DNA from: Coralloluteibacterium stylophorae
Lineage (GTDB): Bacteria > Pseudomonadota > Gammaproteobacteria > Xanthomonadales > Xanthomonadaceae
Direction: 5' to 3'
Assembly: GCF_018122625.2 (NCBI RefSeq)
Contig: NZ_JAGQFT020000005.1
Location: forward strand, 186,001 to 250,000
Length of the DNA: 64,000 bases
Shown: positions 7,901 to 17,125 of the stretch, piece after piece
Layout of the letters: every line of letters begins with the position of its first letter
Position numbering within the stretch: the stretch's first letter is position 1
Program-made: the position numbers and the translations under genes
The notes under the pieces: generated by a model
Seen by the model: only the letters and a program-made list of their open reading frames with translations
Databases searched by the model: none
What the model was told of the DNA's origin: nothing

Positions 7901-9193
7901 TCACTCCATCGCCGCGTAGACCATGTTGGCGAAGGTGTCGCGCACGTTGGTCCGGTTCGGCATCAGCTGGATCATCATCACCGTGACCAGGCCGAGCGCC
8001 GGGTCGACGCGGTAGTACGAGCCGTAGGCGCCGCTCCAGCCGTAGGCGCCGGGCGTCTCCATGCCGTTGGCGCCGTAGCGCTCGACGGTCTGGAAGCCGA
8101 GCCCGAAGCCGAGGCCGTCCTCGGAATAGCGGTCGCCGACCTGGTTGGTGCGCATCAGCGCGACCGTGCGCGGCGCCAGCAGGCGCACGCCGTCGAGTTC
8201 GCCGCCGCGGCGGATCATCTCCAGGAAGCGCGCGTAGTCGCGCGCGGTCGACAGCAGGCCGGCGCCGCCGGAGAAGTTCATGCGCGGGCCGTCGACGTAG
8301 TGGCCCTGCCCGCTCGCGCCCTCGGGCGCGCGCACGTAGCGGCCGTCCCCGCCGCTGCCGTACAGCGTGGCCAGGCGCGCACGCTGCGCCTGCGGCAGGA
8401 AGAACTGGGTGTCGTCCATGCCCAGCGGCGCGGCGATGCGTTCGCGGACGAAGCGGTCGAGCGGCATGCCCGACGCGCGCTCGACGATGCAGCCGAGCAC
8501 GTCGGTGTTGTAGCCGTAGACGAAGTCCGCGCCCGGCTGCGCGACGAAGGGCAGGGTGCCCAGCCGTTCCATCGTGTCGCAGGTGCCCTCGCGCTTGTCC
8601 GCGGTGTACCAGCCGTTGCCGGCGGCGGGGCCGAGGCCCTTGGCCTCGTACTGGGCCGCGATCGTCTCCTCGCGGCCGTAGGAGATGCCCGCGGTGTGGG
8701 TCAGCAGGTCGCGGATCGTGATCGGGCGCTCGGCGGGCACGGTGCGCGTGCTGCCGTCCTCGCCGCGCACCGCCACGCGCGTGTCGCGGAACGAGGCGAT
8801 GTACCTGCCCGCCGGGTCGTCGAGCGCGAGCCTGCCGTCCTCCATCAGCATCAGCACCGCGACGCTGGTGAGCGCCTTGGTCTGCGAGGCGATGCGGAAG
8901 ATGGTGTCCTCGCGCATGCGCCGGCCGGCCTCGCGGTCGGCCCAGCCGAACGTGCCCTGGTACACCGGCTCGCCGTCCTTGAGCACCAGCGCCACGATCC
9001 CCGCGACCTCGCCGTCGTCGACGTAGCGCTGCATGACCGCATCGATCCGCGCGAGCTTCTCCGGCGCGAAGCCATCGGGCATCGGCACCGCGGCCGGCGA
9101 CGCCGCGACCTCGGCACGCGCCGCATGCGGCGTGGCGGCGAAGGCCGCGAGCGAGGCCGCGAAGAGGGCATTCAGCACGGGACGGTGGCGCAT
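7901..9193 (-). CDS. Secreted serine hydrolase of the beta-lactamase/esterase (class C-like) family
   Basis: A 430-residue protein with a signal peptide (residues 1-27, ending PHAARA). It carries the SxxK motif IASQTK (Ser103, Lys106), the second motif Tyr-x-Asn in YGYNTDVLG, and HTAGISYG after the first motif. A WSGAYG sequence stands where true class C beta-lactamases have KTG, which points to an esterase or D-aminopeptidase-like periplasmic hydrolase rather than an antibiotic-resistance enzyme. The start has aaggag upstream at ideal spacing. It is a single gene, with a large REP cluster just behind its promoter. Confidence 0.85.
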   Translation of the reverse strand: MRHRPVLNALFAASLAAFAATPHAARAEVAASPAAVPMPDGFAPEKLARIDAVMQRYVDDGEVAGIVALVLKDGEPVYQGTFGWADREAGRRMREDTIFRIASQTKALTSVAVLMLMEDGRLALDDPAGRYIASFRDTRVAVRGEDGSTRTVPAERPITIRDLLTHTAGISYGREETIAAQYEAKGLGPAAGNGWYTADKREGTCDTMERLGTLPFVAQPGADFVYGYNTDVLGCIVERASGMPLDRFVRERIAAPLGMDDTQFFLPQAQRARLATLYGSGGDGRYVRAPEGASGQGHYVDGPRMNFSGGAGLLSTARDYARFLEMIRRGGELDGVRLLAPRTVALMRTNQVGDRYSEDGLGFGLGFQTVERYGANGMETPGAYGWSGAYGSYYRVDPALGLVTVMMIQLMPNRTNVRDTFANMVYAAME

Positions 9194-9258
9194 GGGATCT
9201 CCTTCTGCAGGTCGTGACCCACGGATGCTAGCGGCTCCGCCACACGATGCAGGCTTCC

Positions 9259-9798
9259 CCTGTAGGAGCGACTTCAGTCGCCACGCTCTTCCCACGACAG
9301 CGGGCAAGCCGCCCGCCCCGTCAGGGCTGAAGCCCCTCCCACAAACGCAGGGCAACACCGACGCGGAGCCCCTGTAGGAGCGACTTCAGCCGCGACGCTT
9401 TCCCACGACAGCAGGCAAGCCCCGCCCACCCCGTCGGGGCTGAAGCCCCTCCCACAAACGCAAGGCAACACCGACGCTAGGCTCCTGTAGGAGCGGCTTC
9501 AGCCGCGACGCGTTCCCACGACAGCGGGCCAGCCCCGCCCACCCCGTCGGGGCTGAAGCCCCTCCCACAAGCGCAGGGCAACACCGAAGCGGGGCCTCCT
9601 GTAGGAGCGGCTTCAGCCGCGACGCTCTTCCAACGGCAGCGAAGGACCCCGCCCGCCCCCGTCGGGGCTGAAGCCCCTCCCACAAACGCAGGGCAACCCC
9701 GACGCGAGGCTCCTGTGGGAGCGGCTTCAGCCGCGACGCTTTCCCACGACAGCAGGCAAGCCCCGCCCGCCTCATCGGGGCTGAAGCCCCTCCCACAG
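9259..9798. repeat. Tandem cluster of five composite REP units (about 113 bases each)
   Basis: Five head-to-tail units begin with tgtaggagc or tgtgggagc at 9261, 9373, 9486, 9600 and 9714, a period of 112-114 bases; the last is cut short. Each unit holds a REP (ggagcggcttcagccgcgac), a spacer with ttcccacgacagc, and a second REP in the opposite orientation (gggctgaagcccctccc), then a linker with caacaccgacg. Units differ by only a few bases. The cluster separates divergent genes, the serine hydrolase and the GH92 mannosidase. Confidence 0.9.
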
Positions 9799-9912
9799 AA
9801 TCGGTCCACCCACGGCAGCACTCGGTTCGGGCAATCCTTTAAACCGATCCAAATGCTGCAATACTCGAAGGCTCCGGCGTCCCCGGACGCGCCATCGCCT
9901 GCGAGGAACGCC

Positions 9913-12309
9913 ATGCATCGGCCCCTGCTGCCCTTCGCCTCCGTCCTGCTGACCATCGCCCCGGCCTTCGCCGCCGGGCCGCCCGCGCGCACCGTCGCCG
10001 ACGACCTCGCGGCCGAGGTGAATCCCTTCATCGGCACCACCAACGGCGGCAACGTGTATCCCGGCGCCACGCTGCCGTTCGGCATGGTCGCCTTCAGTCC
10101 GGAACAGACGCCGCTGCCCGGCAAGCGCTTCCCGATCGCCGCGCCCGGCGGCTACGAGTGGCGGGCCAACGGCGTGCGCGGCTTCGCCCTGACGCACGTC
10201 TCGGGCACCGGCTGCACCGGGGCGAGCGGCGACATCCCGCTGATGCCGGTGACCATCCCGGTCGAGATCGCGCCGTCCTCGATCGATGCCGGCGTGCTGT
10301 ATTCGAGCCTGCTCGACCACGCGAAGGAGTCCGCCAGCCCCGGCGCCTACGCGGTGACGCTCGACAACGGCGTAACGGTGGCACTGGGCGCGACCGAACG
10401 CACCGCCGTCGGCCGCTTCACCTTCCCGGAGGACAAGCCGGCCAACCTGCTGTTCCTGACCTCTGACAGCGAGGTCGGCAGCACCGACTCCAGCATCCGC
10501 ATCGATCCCGCGACGCGCACGGTCAGCGGCTCGGTGACCAGCGGCAACTTCTGCGGCTACCTCGCCGAGGACCGGCGCGAGAGCTACTACACGCTGCACT
10601 TCGTCGCCGTGTTCGACCAGCCGTTCCAGGCCGGCGGCACCTGGCGCGACGACGCGATCGCGCCCGGTGCCACCGAGGGCGGCGGCGGGACCACCTACGG
10701 CACCCGCGGCCATCCGCCGGCGGGCCGCGGCGCCGGCGGCTGGATCGCCTTCGACGCGGAGGCCACGCCCGTGGTCGAGGTGCGCATCGGCATCTCCTAC
10801 GTCGACGCCGCCGGTGCGCGCGCCAACCTGGAGGCCGAAAGCCCCGCCGGCACCACGCTCGAGGCGACCCAGGCCGCGGCGCGCGAGGCGTGGAACGACA
10901 CCCTCGGCCGCATCCGCATCGAGGGCGGCAGCGCCGACGACCGCACCGTGTTCTACACCGCGCTCTACCACGCGCTGCTCGAGCCCAGCCTCTACAGCGA
11001 CGCCGACGGCCGCTACCGCGGCTTCGACGGCACCGTGCACGACCTCGCGCGCGGGCAGGGCGCGCAGTACGCCAACTATTCCGGCTGGGACGTCTACCGC
11101 TCGCAGCTGCAGCTGGTGACCCTGCTCGATCCGGCGCGCGGTGCCGACATCGCGCAGTCGCTGCTCAACCAGGCCGAGCAGAACGGCGGCGTGTGGGACC
11201 GCTGGACCCACCTCACCGGCCCGACCGGCGTGATGAACGGAGATCCCTCGCCGCCGTCGCTGGCCGCCATCCACGCCTTCGGCGGGCGCGGCTTCGACCT
11301 GCAGCGCGCCTACGCCTCGCTGAAGAAGGCGGCCACCGAGCCCACGGCCAAGGACCTCGACACGCGCGGCTGCCCGATCCTCTGCGTCGGCCAGCGCCCC
11401 GGGCTCGACCAGTGGCTGCGCCTGCACTACATGCCGGTCGGCGCGCCGGGCTGGGGCAGCGCCGCCGACACGCTGGAGCTGGTCGCCGCCGACTTCGGCC
11501 TCGCCGAGCTCGCGCGCGCCGCCGGCGACGCGGAGGGCGAGCGCCTGTTCCGCGCGCGCTCCGGCTGGTGGCGCAACCTGTTCAATCCGCAGGCGACGCC
11601 GGAGGGCGGCTACATCCAGCCGCGGCATGCCGACGGCCGCTGGGCCGAGTTCGATCCCGCCTCGCACGACGAGTTCGTCGAGGGCAGCGGCGCGCAGTAC
11701 CTGTGGATGGTGCCGTTCGACCCGGCCGGGCTGGTCGAGAAACTCGGCGGCGCGGAGACCGCCGCACGCCGCCTCGACGCCTTCTTCCGCACGCCCGAGG
11801 GCGAATGGGCGGTGACCAAGTCCGGCCCGCTGCACGCCGAGCTCGACAACGAGCCCTCGATCGCCTCGCCGTGGCTGTACAACTTCGTCGGCCAGCCGTG
11901 GAAGACGCAGGCGACCGTGCGCCAGGCCATGCGCCAGATCTGGACCAACCGTCCCGAGGGCATGCCCGGCAACGACGATCTCGGCGCGATGTCGTCGTGG
12001 TACGTGTGGTCGGCGCTGGGCCTGTATCCGCTGTACCCGGGGCGCGCGGATCTCGTGGTCGGCAGCCCGCTGTTCCCGCGCGCGGCGATCGAACGCCCGG
12101 ACGCCGGCATCGAGATCCGCGCCGACGGCGCCGCCCCGGACGCGCCCTACGTGCAGGCGCTGCGCGTCGACGGCGAGCCGAGCGACCGCGCCTGGCTGCC
12201 GGCCGACTTCGTCGAGCGCGGCGGCCGGCTCGACTTCACCCTCGGCCGCGAACCCAACCGCGCCTGGGGCAGCACCACGCCGCCACCGTCGTACGGCCCC
12301 GAGGGCTGA
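9913..12309 (+). CDS. GH92 alpha-mannosidase, exported
   Basis: A 798-residue glycoside hydrolase of family 92, exo-acting enzymes that release mannose (mostly alpha-1,2) from glycans. Hallmarks seen are the start VNPFIGTTNGGNVYPGAT, then FALTHVSGTGC, SGWDVYRSQLQ and the C-terminal GNDDLGAMSSWYVWSALG with GLYPLYPG. An N-terminal signal peptide (residues 1-20, ending APAFA) sends it to the periplasm or outside. The ATG is preceded by gaggaa. Family length is typical. No transporter or other glycosidase lies beside it, so the glycan source is unknown; degradation of fungal or host N-glycans is a common use of this family. Confidence 0.92.
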   Translation: MHRPLLPFASVLLTIAPAFAAGPPARTVADDLAAEVNPFIGTTNGGNVYPGATLPFGMVAFSPEQTPLPGKRFPIAAPGGYEWRANGVRGFALTHVSGTGCTGASGDIPLMPVTIPVEIAPSSIDAGVLYSSLLDHAKESASPGAYAVTLDNGVTVALGATERTAVGRFTFPEDKPANLLFLTSDSEVGSTDSSIRIDPATRTVSGSVTSGNFCGYLAEDRRESYYTLHFVAVFDQPFQAGGTWRDDAIAPGATEGGGGTTYGTRGHPPAGRGAGGWIAFDAEATPVVEVRIGISYVDAAGARANLEAESPAGTTLEATQAAAREAWNDTLGRIRIEGGSADDRTVFYTALYHALLEPSLYSDADGRYRGFDGTVHDLARGQGAQYANYSGWDVYRSQLQLVTLLDPARGADIAQSLLNQAEQNGGVWDRWTHLTGPTGVMNGDPSPPSLAAIHAFGGRGFDLQRAYASLKKAATEPTAKDLDTRGCPILCVGQRPGLDQWLRLHYMPVGAPGWGSAADTLELVAADFGLAELARAAGDAEGERLFRARSGWWRNLFNPQATPEGGYIQPRHADGRWAEFDPASHDEFVEGSGAQYLWMVPFDPAGLVEKLGGAETAARRLDAFFRTPEGEWAVTKSGPLHAELDNEPSIASPWLYNFVGQPWKTQATVRQAMRQIWTNRPEGMPGNDDLGAMSSWYVWSALGLYPLYPGRADLVVGSPLFPRAAIERPDAGIEIRADGAAPDAPYVQALRVDGEPSDRAWLPADFVERGGRLDFTLGREPNRAWGSTTPPPSYGPEG

Positions 12310-12339
12310 GGCACCGGTCGTCGCCGGCCCGACGGTGCC

Positions 12340-12600
12340 AGCCGCGGGCTGTTGGACTTGCCGGGGCGCCAGCCGCGGGCTTTTGCTCCTCATCGCCAGG
12401 CGAGTCGCGCTCCGCGCGCCCCCATTCCAGCCTTCCCCCCGCAGGCGGGGGAAGGAGGCCGCAGGAGCGCGGCCGGAGAGGGTCGGCGCTCGACGGGCGC
12501 TCCGAACGTGCGGTCAGCGCAATGACGAAGCGCAACCAGCCCCCTCTCCCGCTTGCGGGGGAGGGTTGGGGTGGGGGCGCGGCGCAGTCGCGGACTGCTC
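12340..12600. repeat. Inverted-arm intergenic repeat (about 170-base family), one decayed unit
   Basis: Two arms face each other: one around cagccttccccccgcaggcg (from 12428) and one around cttgcgggggagggttgggg (from 12551). Phrases of the family, such as gcgccagccgcgggctttt and aatgacgaagcgcaacc, are present. The rest of this gap, up to 12862, holds no coding sequence I can support. Confidence 0.75.
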
Positions 12601-12862
12601 GCTCGGCCCGATCGCCTCGGAGCGCCGCGTCCTGGCCGGCGGCTTCGGCGTGCCCGACAAGCCATGCCAGCACCGCCTGGGCGATCCGCTGCTCGGCGGC
12701 AAGGCTCGGCTCGCGCCGCTGTACCGCGCAAGGCACCAACTGCGCGGCGAGCACGGCTTCCGTAGTGCGCATGCCATAGCGCCGCTCGCGTCGCCACCCT
12801 TTCGCGCGGGGGCGAAGGGCCGGCTGGATGGCCGGCCGCGGTGGTCGGCGACGCCCGGTGCC

Positions 12863-13474
12863 TCAGTCGGCCCGCAGCAGCGGCGACAGCGCGCCGGCCA
12901 GGCCGCTGTCGAGCAGCCAGACGACGCCGCCGATATTGGCGATCACGGTGAACCAGAAGACGACCTGGAACGAGGCCTTGACCGTCTTGTGCCGGAAGCG
13001 GTGCTGCGCGACCAGGGCGCCCGGCCAGCCGCCGAGCAGGTCGACGAGGTGCAGCGACGCCTCCGGCGTGCGCCGGCGTCCCGCACCGGCAGCCGCCTTG
13101 TCGTGCCCGTACATCAGGTACGACACCAGGCTCAGCGTCGCGTACACGACCACCACCGCCGGCGGCATCCGGCCCAGCAGCATCGCGGCGATCAAGGCGA
13201 CGACCGCGCACGCGGCGATCCAGGGGCGCGGGAGGCGCGCGCCGCGCGCGGGCCGTTCGACCCTCTGCCCCGCGAAGCGCACCTTGCCGGCGTTGAGCCG
13301 GCCCCTGGCGTCGGTGCCGACCTCGTACGAGACCAGGTCGCCGTCCACCGGGCGCCGCGGCGGCTTCACGAAGGCACTCACGTGCACGAACGCGCGGTCG
13401 CCGCCGCCGTTGGGCGTGACGAAGCCGAAGCCACGCTCGTCGTTCCAGCCGTGGATGCGTCCGGCGTAGCGCAT
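12863..13474 (-). CDS. Cold-shock domain + DUF1294 membrane protein
   Basis: A 203-residue two-part protein. Residues 1-67 form a cold-shock OB fold with the RNP-like sequences ERGFGFVTPNGGG and AFVHVSAF, which bind single-stranded nucleic acid. The remainder is a DUF1294 domain with about four hydrophobic helices and the typical YLMYGHDKAAA and HLVDLLGGWPGALVAQHRFRH (split here as HLVDLLGGWPGA and LVAQHRFRHKT). This fusion is widespread in proteobacteria, but its role is unknown. The start has gggagga just upstream. It lies downstream of a secreted coiled-coil protein, 104 bases away on the same strand. Confidence 0.85.
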   Translation of the reverse strand: MRYAGRIHGWNDERGFGFVTPNGGGDRAFVHVSAFVKPPRRPVDGDLVSYEVGTDARGRLNAGKVRFAGQRVERPARGARLPRPWIAACAVVALIAAMLLGRMPPAVVVVYATLSLVSYLMYGHDKAAAGAGRRRTPEASLHLVDLLGGWPGALVAQHRFRHKTVKASFQVVFWFTVIANIGGVVWLLDSGLAGALSPLLRAD

Positions 13475-13578
13475 GAAGTCCTCCCCGCGATCGTTGTGGT
13501 TGCGGCGGCGCGCCCGTACCGGCTCCGGCAGCGATCCGGCGGCGCGCGGTCGAAGCCCGCGCCGCCGGCGCGGACGCG

Positions 13579-15390
13579 TCAGGGCTCGGCGAGCCCGCCC
13601 GAGGTGCCGGTGTTGCGCAGCGACATGAAGGTCTCGCCGGTGGAGGCGCAGACCGCGTAGCTCCAGTCGTCGCCCGGCTGCACGCCCCACTCGGTGCCGC
13701 AGTTCCAGCCGCGCTCGGTGTTGTGGCAGAGGCGCACGTCGACCGGATGCGTGCACTGGTTGGTGACGGTCGCCGAATACCCCTTGCCGCAGGCGCGGTC
13801 GGGGCCCAGGCGCGGCGGCGTGACGCAGGTGGACGGATCGTCCAGCGTGGACGCGCCGCCGCCGCCCGGCGCAGCCGGGGCGGTCGCCGCTGTCGCGACG
13901 GGCGCCGCGCCCGCGGACCGGGCGCCGGATACCTGCGCCGGCGCCGCGGCCGCCGCCAGGCGTGCATCGGCCTCGGCCGCCACGCGCGCGTCCTGCTCCG
14001 CCTGCATGCGCATCTGCGCCTGGGCCTCCACGCGCCGCGCCTCCGCCTCGGCCGCCATGCGCAGAGCCTCGGTTGCCTGCCGCTCGCGTTCGGCGGCCGC
14101 GACCTGCGCCTGCAGGTCGGCGATGAAGGCGTCCTGCTCGTCGCGGCGCTGCGTCTCCTGGGCGGCGTAGTCGGCAAGGTCGCCGAGCATGCCCGCGAAG
14201 GCCGCGTCCTGCTGCGCACGCGACTCGGCATCCATGCGCGCCATCTCCTCCTGGTTGCGACGGAGCTCGGCGGCCGCCAGCGCGTGCTGCGCCGCGGCGA
14301 CCTCCGTATAGGGCTCGTAGCTGTGCGCCCACGCCCACTCCCAGCCGCTGAAGTTGAGGCCGCCCATGTCGTAGTCGGCGTCGATGTCGAAGCCGCCGTA
14401 GTCGTTCGCCGTGAAGCGCAGCCGGTGCCTGCCGCCGGTGAGGTTGGTGATGCCGCGCCGTTCCTTGAGGTTGATCTCGACGGTGCCGTCGTCCTCGACC
14501 ACGGCCACGCCGTCGCGCAGCCCGTCCGGATGGATCGGCACGTCGAACACCCGCGGATCCGGGGTCGCGACGAGCTGGTAGGTCGTGGCGCCGAACTGGA
14601 TCAGCAGCGACCTGCCGTCCTCGCCGGGCGTCAGGAACGCGGAGAAGTCGTGGTAGACGAACCTCTGGCCGAGCAGGGGATCGAGCACGCCGAAGCTCGA
14701 ACGCGCAGGCGCGGCGGCCGGCACCGCAGGCGCGGGCGCCGGCCCGGACGTGGCTTCGGGCGTCGGCTCGGGCGTCGGCACCGCCGCGATCGCCGCTGCG
14801 GGGGCCGTCTCCGGCGCTGCCGCTTCCGCGACCGTCGCGGGCGCGGGCTCGTCCGCCGTCGCCGCTCCGGGCGCGGGGGTACCCGGCACCGCGTCGACGA
14901 AGGCGAAGCCGGTCGTCCCGTCCTCGACCGGCGCGCTCACCCGGCCGGTGTCGTCCAGCTTCACGCGCTTCACCTGCCACGTCCCGTCCTCGCCGACGCC
15001 GGCCAGGTAGGGCAGCTTGAGCAGGCCCTTGCCTACGAAGAGCACCCTGCCGTCGGGCTGCACCGTGCCGATCCAGCGCTTCTTGAGCAGCAGCGAACCG
15101 TCCAGCACCAGCGTGCCCGGCGCCTCGCCGCGCGCGACCACCTCGCGGAAGGCGGGCTCGCCCGCGTCCGGCTCCCAGTACTCCTGCAGCAGGCGCTCGC
15201 CGGGCACCTCCCAGCGCCAACGCAGGACCAGGCTGCCCTGCTCCATCCGGGCTTCGCGCCCGGCGACGCCGGCGTAATCGCCCCAGGCCTCGCGCGAGAC
15301 CTCCACATCCCCACCGGTCTGCGCCCGGGCGCCCGCGCCCAGCAGCAGGCCGGCGAGGAGCACCGCTCCCCACCGCACCCGTCCGATCAT
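13579..15390 (-). CDS. Secreted protein with long coiled coil and Cys-rich C-terminus
   Basis: A 603-residue exported protein (signal peptide about residues 1-24, ending GAGARA). Residues 25-170 hold a beta-rich region (WRWEVPGERLLQEYW, LLLKKRWIGTVQPDG), followed by an Ala/Pro-rich linker. A second globular part (residues 220-330, ending FSGWEWAWAHSYEPY) leads into a long charged helix (about residues 335-470, rich in A, E, Q and R) that should form a coiled coil. The end carries six cysteines (CVTPPRLGPDRACGKGY, NQCTHPVDVRLCHN, GWNCGTEWG, YAVCAS), probably in disulfides. I do not recognise a family. It may be an outer-surface structural protein. Confidence 0.7.
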   Translation of the reverse strand: MIGRVRWGAVLLAGLLLGAGARAQTGGDVEVSREAWGDYAGVAGREARMEQGSLVLRWRWEVPGERLLQEYWEPDAGEPAFREVVARGEAPGTLVLDGSLLLKKRWIGTVQPDGRVLFVGKGLLKLPYLAGVGEDGTWQVKRVKLDDTGRVSAPVEDGTTGFAFVDAVPGTPAPGAATADEPAPATVAEAAAPETAPAAAIAAVPTPEPTPEATSGPAPAPAVPAAAPARSSFGVLDPLLGQRFVYHDFSAFLTPGEDGRSLLIQFGATTYQLVATPDPRVFDVPIHPDGLRDGVAVVEDDGTVEINLKERRGITNLTGGRHRLRFTANDYGGFDIDADYDMGGLNFSGWEWAWAHSYEPYTEVAAAQHALAAAELRRNQEEMARMDAESRAQQDAAFAGMLGDLADYAAQETQRRDEQDAFIADLQAQVAAAERERQATEALRMAAEAEARRVEAQAQMRMQAEQDARVAAEADARLAAAAAPAQVSGARSAGAAPVATAATAPAAPGGGGASTLDDPSTCVTPPRLGPDRACGKGYSATVTNQCTHPVDVRLCHNTERGWNCGTEWGVQPGDDWSYAVCASTGETFMSLRNTGTSGGLAEP

Positions 15391-15469
15391 CGATGTCCCC
15401 CTGTGCGGCGCACGCTGGCCGCGCGCGGATTCTGGAGCCGCCCACGCACTCCGCACAACGGGCACCGCA

Positions 15470-16560
15470 GTGCGACCAGCTCCCTCTCCGCAGCCGCGGA
15501 AAAGGTCAGGACCGAGGGAGAGGGAGGTCGACGTTCAAGCGAAGCGCAGCCAGCTCCCTCCCCCCTCGCGGGGGAGGGTTGGGGAGAGGGGGGCGGCGCC
15601 AGCCGCGGGTTTTGCCCGACGTGGCCGGACGAGTCGCGCTTCGCGCATCCCCCATCCCAACCTTCCCCCGCAAGGGGGGAAGGGGCCAGGAGCGCGCGCG
15701 GGAAAGGTCGCAGACGTCGTGGGCGGGCCAGGGCACGGGCGGGGAGGTCGCGAGCCTGCGGGAGCATTCCGAACAGGCGGTTGCCGCGCAGACGAAGTGC
15801 ACCCGGCTCCCTCCCCCCTTGCGGGGGAGGGCTGGGGAGAGGGGGCGGCGCCAGCCGCGGCTCTTCGATTGGCCGGGGCGCGAGCGCCGCGTTTCGCGCG
15901 CCCCCATCCCAACCTTCCCCCGCAGGCGGGGGAAGGGGCCAGAAGCGCGGGCGGGAATGTCGTAGACGTGGGGGAAGGGGCCAGGGGCGCGGGCCGGAGG
16001 GTCGCGGACCTGCGAGGGAGCGCTCCGAAACAGGTGATTGCCGCGCAGACGAAGCGCACCCGGCTCCCTCCCCCCTTGCGGGGGAGGGTTGGGGTGGGGG
16101 GAGCGGCGCGAGCCGCGGGCTTTTGCCCGACGTGGCCGGACGAATCGCGCTCCGCGCATCCCCCCATCCCAACCTTCCCCCGCAGGCGGGGGAAGGGGCC
16201 AGAAGCGCGGGCGGGAATGTCGTAGACGTGGGGGAAGGGGCCAGAGGCGCGGGCGGGAATGTCGTAGACGTGGGGGAAGGGGCCAGGACCGCGGGCCGGA
16301 GGGTCGCGGACCTGCGAGGGAGCGCTCCGAAACAGGTGATTGCCGCGCAGACGAAGCGCACCCGGCTCCCTCCCCCCTCGCGGGGGAGGGTTGGGGAGAG
16401 GGGGGCGGCGCCAGCCGCGGGCTTTTGGCCGACGTGGCCGGACGAGTCGCGCTTCGCGCGTCCCTCCATCCCAACCTTCCCCCGCAAGGGGGGAAGGGGC
16501 GAGGAGCACGCGCGGGAAGCTCGGCGCCTGCGGGGCGCTTCGGGCAGGCGGTTGCCGCAA
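15470..16560. repeat. Array of inverted-arm intergenic repeats
   Basis: The 1.2-kb gap contains about four units of the 170-base family: arms containing gggggagggttgggg alternate with the opposite arms containing ccccatcccaaccttccccc. Block 15901-16078 recurs almost unchanged at 16161-16378. The second copy has one extra 42-base unit (agaagcgcgggcgggaatgt onward, at 16201 and 16243), evidence of recent unequal duplication. Open frames here encode only low-complexity peptides; no gene is called. Confidence 0.9.
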
Positions 16561-16604
16561 CGACGAAGCACATCCAGGTCGAGCAGGCGGCGCTCGTCCG
16601 CCTG

Positions 16605-16964
16605 CTACAGCGTGGGTTGGGGCACCGGGAGGTCCGCCGGAATCGACTTGGCATTCCGCACGGCCTTGCTGCACGAGGAGCTCATGCCCCATTTGGCGAT
16701 GACGCCATCCTCGACCAGGAACTTCTTGCTGCATCCGCTCCATTCGTCGTCGTACGAGATGAGCTCAGCGCCGCTGGACAGGACATGGCTGTTGGTCGGC
16801 GGACCCCACTTGATGATGAGGTCGTCCTCCGGCGCACCGACCCACGACGCAGCGATGTCGTAGGAGGTCTGATAACGCTTGTTGGTAACCATGTTGTGCA
16901 GCGGATGCCCGGCGCAGCCCGCCAGCATTGCGGTCACGGCAATCGACATTACGACGTTCTTCAT
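16605..16964 (-). CDS. Small lipoprotein of unknown function
   Basis: A 119-residue protein with a lipoprotein signal peptide and lipobox LAGC (Cys17), so it should be anchored in a membrane facing the periplasm. The mature part (SYDIAASWVGAPEDDLIIKW, then GAELISYDDEW and CSKKFLVEDG) follows the pattern of small bacterial lipoproteins in which a ..W(G)xP..L..W.. core precedes a C-x-x-x-F-x-V-x-x-G strand. Such proteins are outer-membrane associated and uncharacterised. The coding sequence is visibly less GC-rich than its neighbours. It is a single gene between a repeat array and a membrane gene. Confidence 0.75.
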   Translation of the reverse strand: MKNVVMSIAVTAMLAGCAGHPLHNMVTNKRYQTSYDIAASWVGAPEDDLIIKWGPPTNSHVLSSGAELISYDDEWSGCSKKFLVEDGVIAKWGMSSSCSKAVRNAKSIPADLPVPQPTL

Positions 16965-17125
16965 CGTTCTCTCTTCCTTGATTAGGGCCGATTCCGGCCA
17001 TTGAAAAAACACGTGCTGCTGAGGGCGCCGTCGATGACCCCACTGCAGTGCGGAGCCTGTTGTCACCGAGCTCCCGGGCTGCCCACTTCGATCGCGCGTG
17101 GCGTGCGATTGCGCGGGAGACGGTC

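Noticed and set aside
9259-9798. Regular repeats at first suggest a CRISPR array
   Set aside because: The period is 113 bases, the units are composite REP pairs, and the sequence between repeats is the same rather than unique. No cas genes are near.
12601-12862. Short open frames on both strands between the GH92 gene and the cold-shock gene
   Set aside because: Neither strand gives a recognisable protein, a start with a ribosome-binding site or a consistent composition. It may be decayed DNA.
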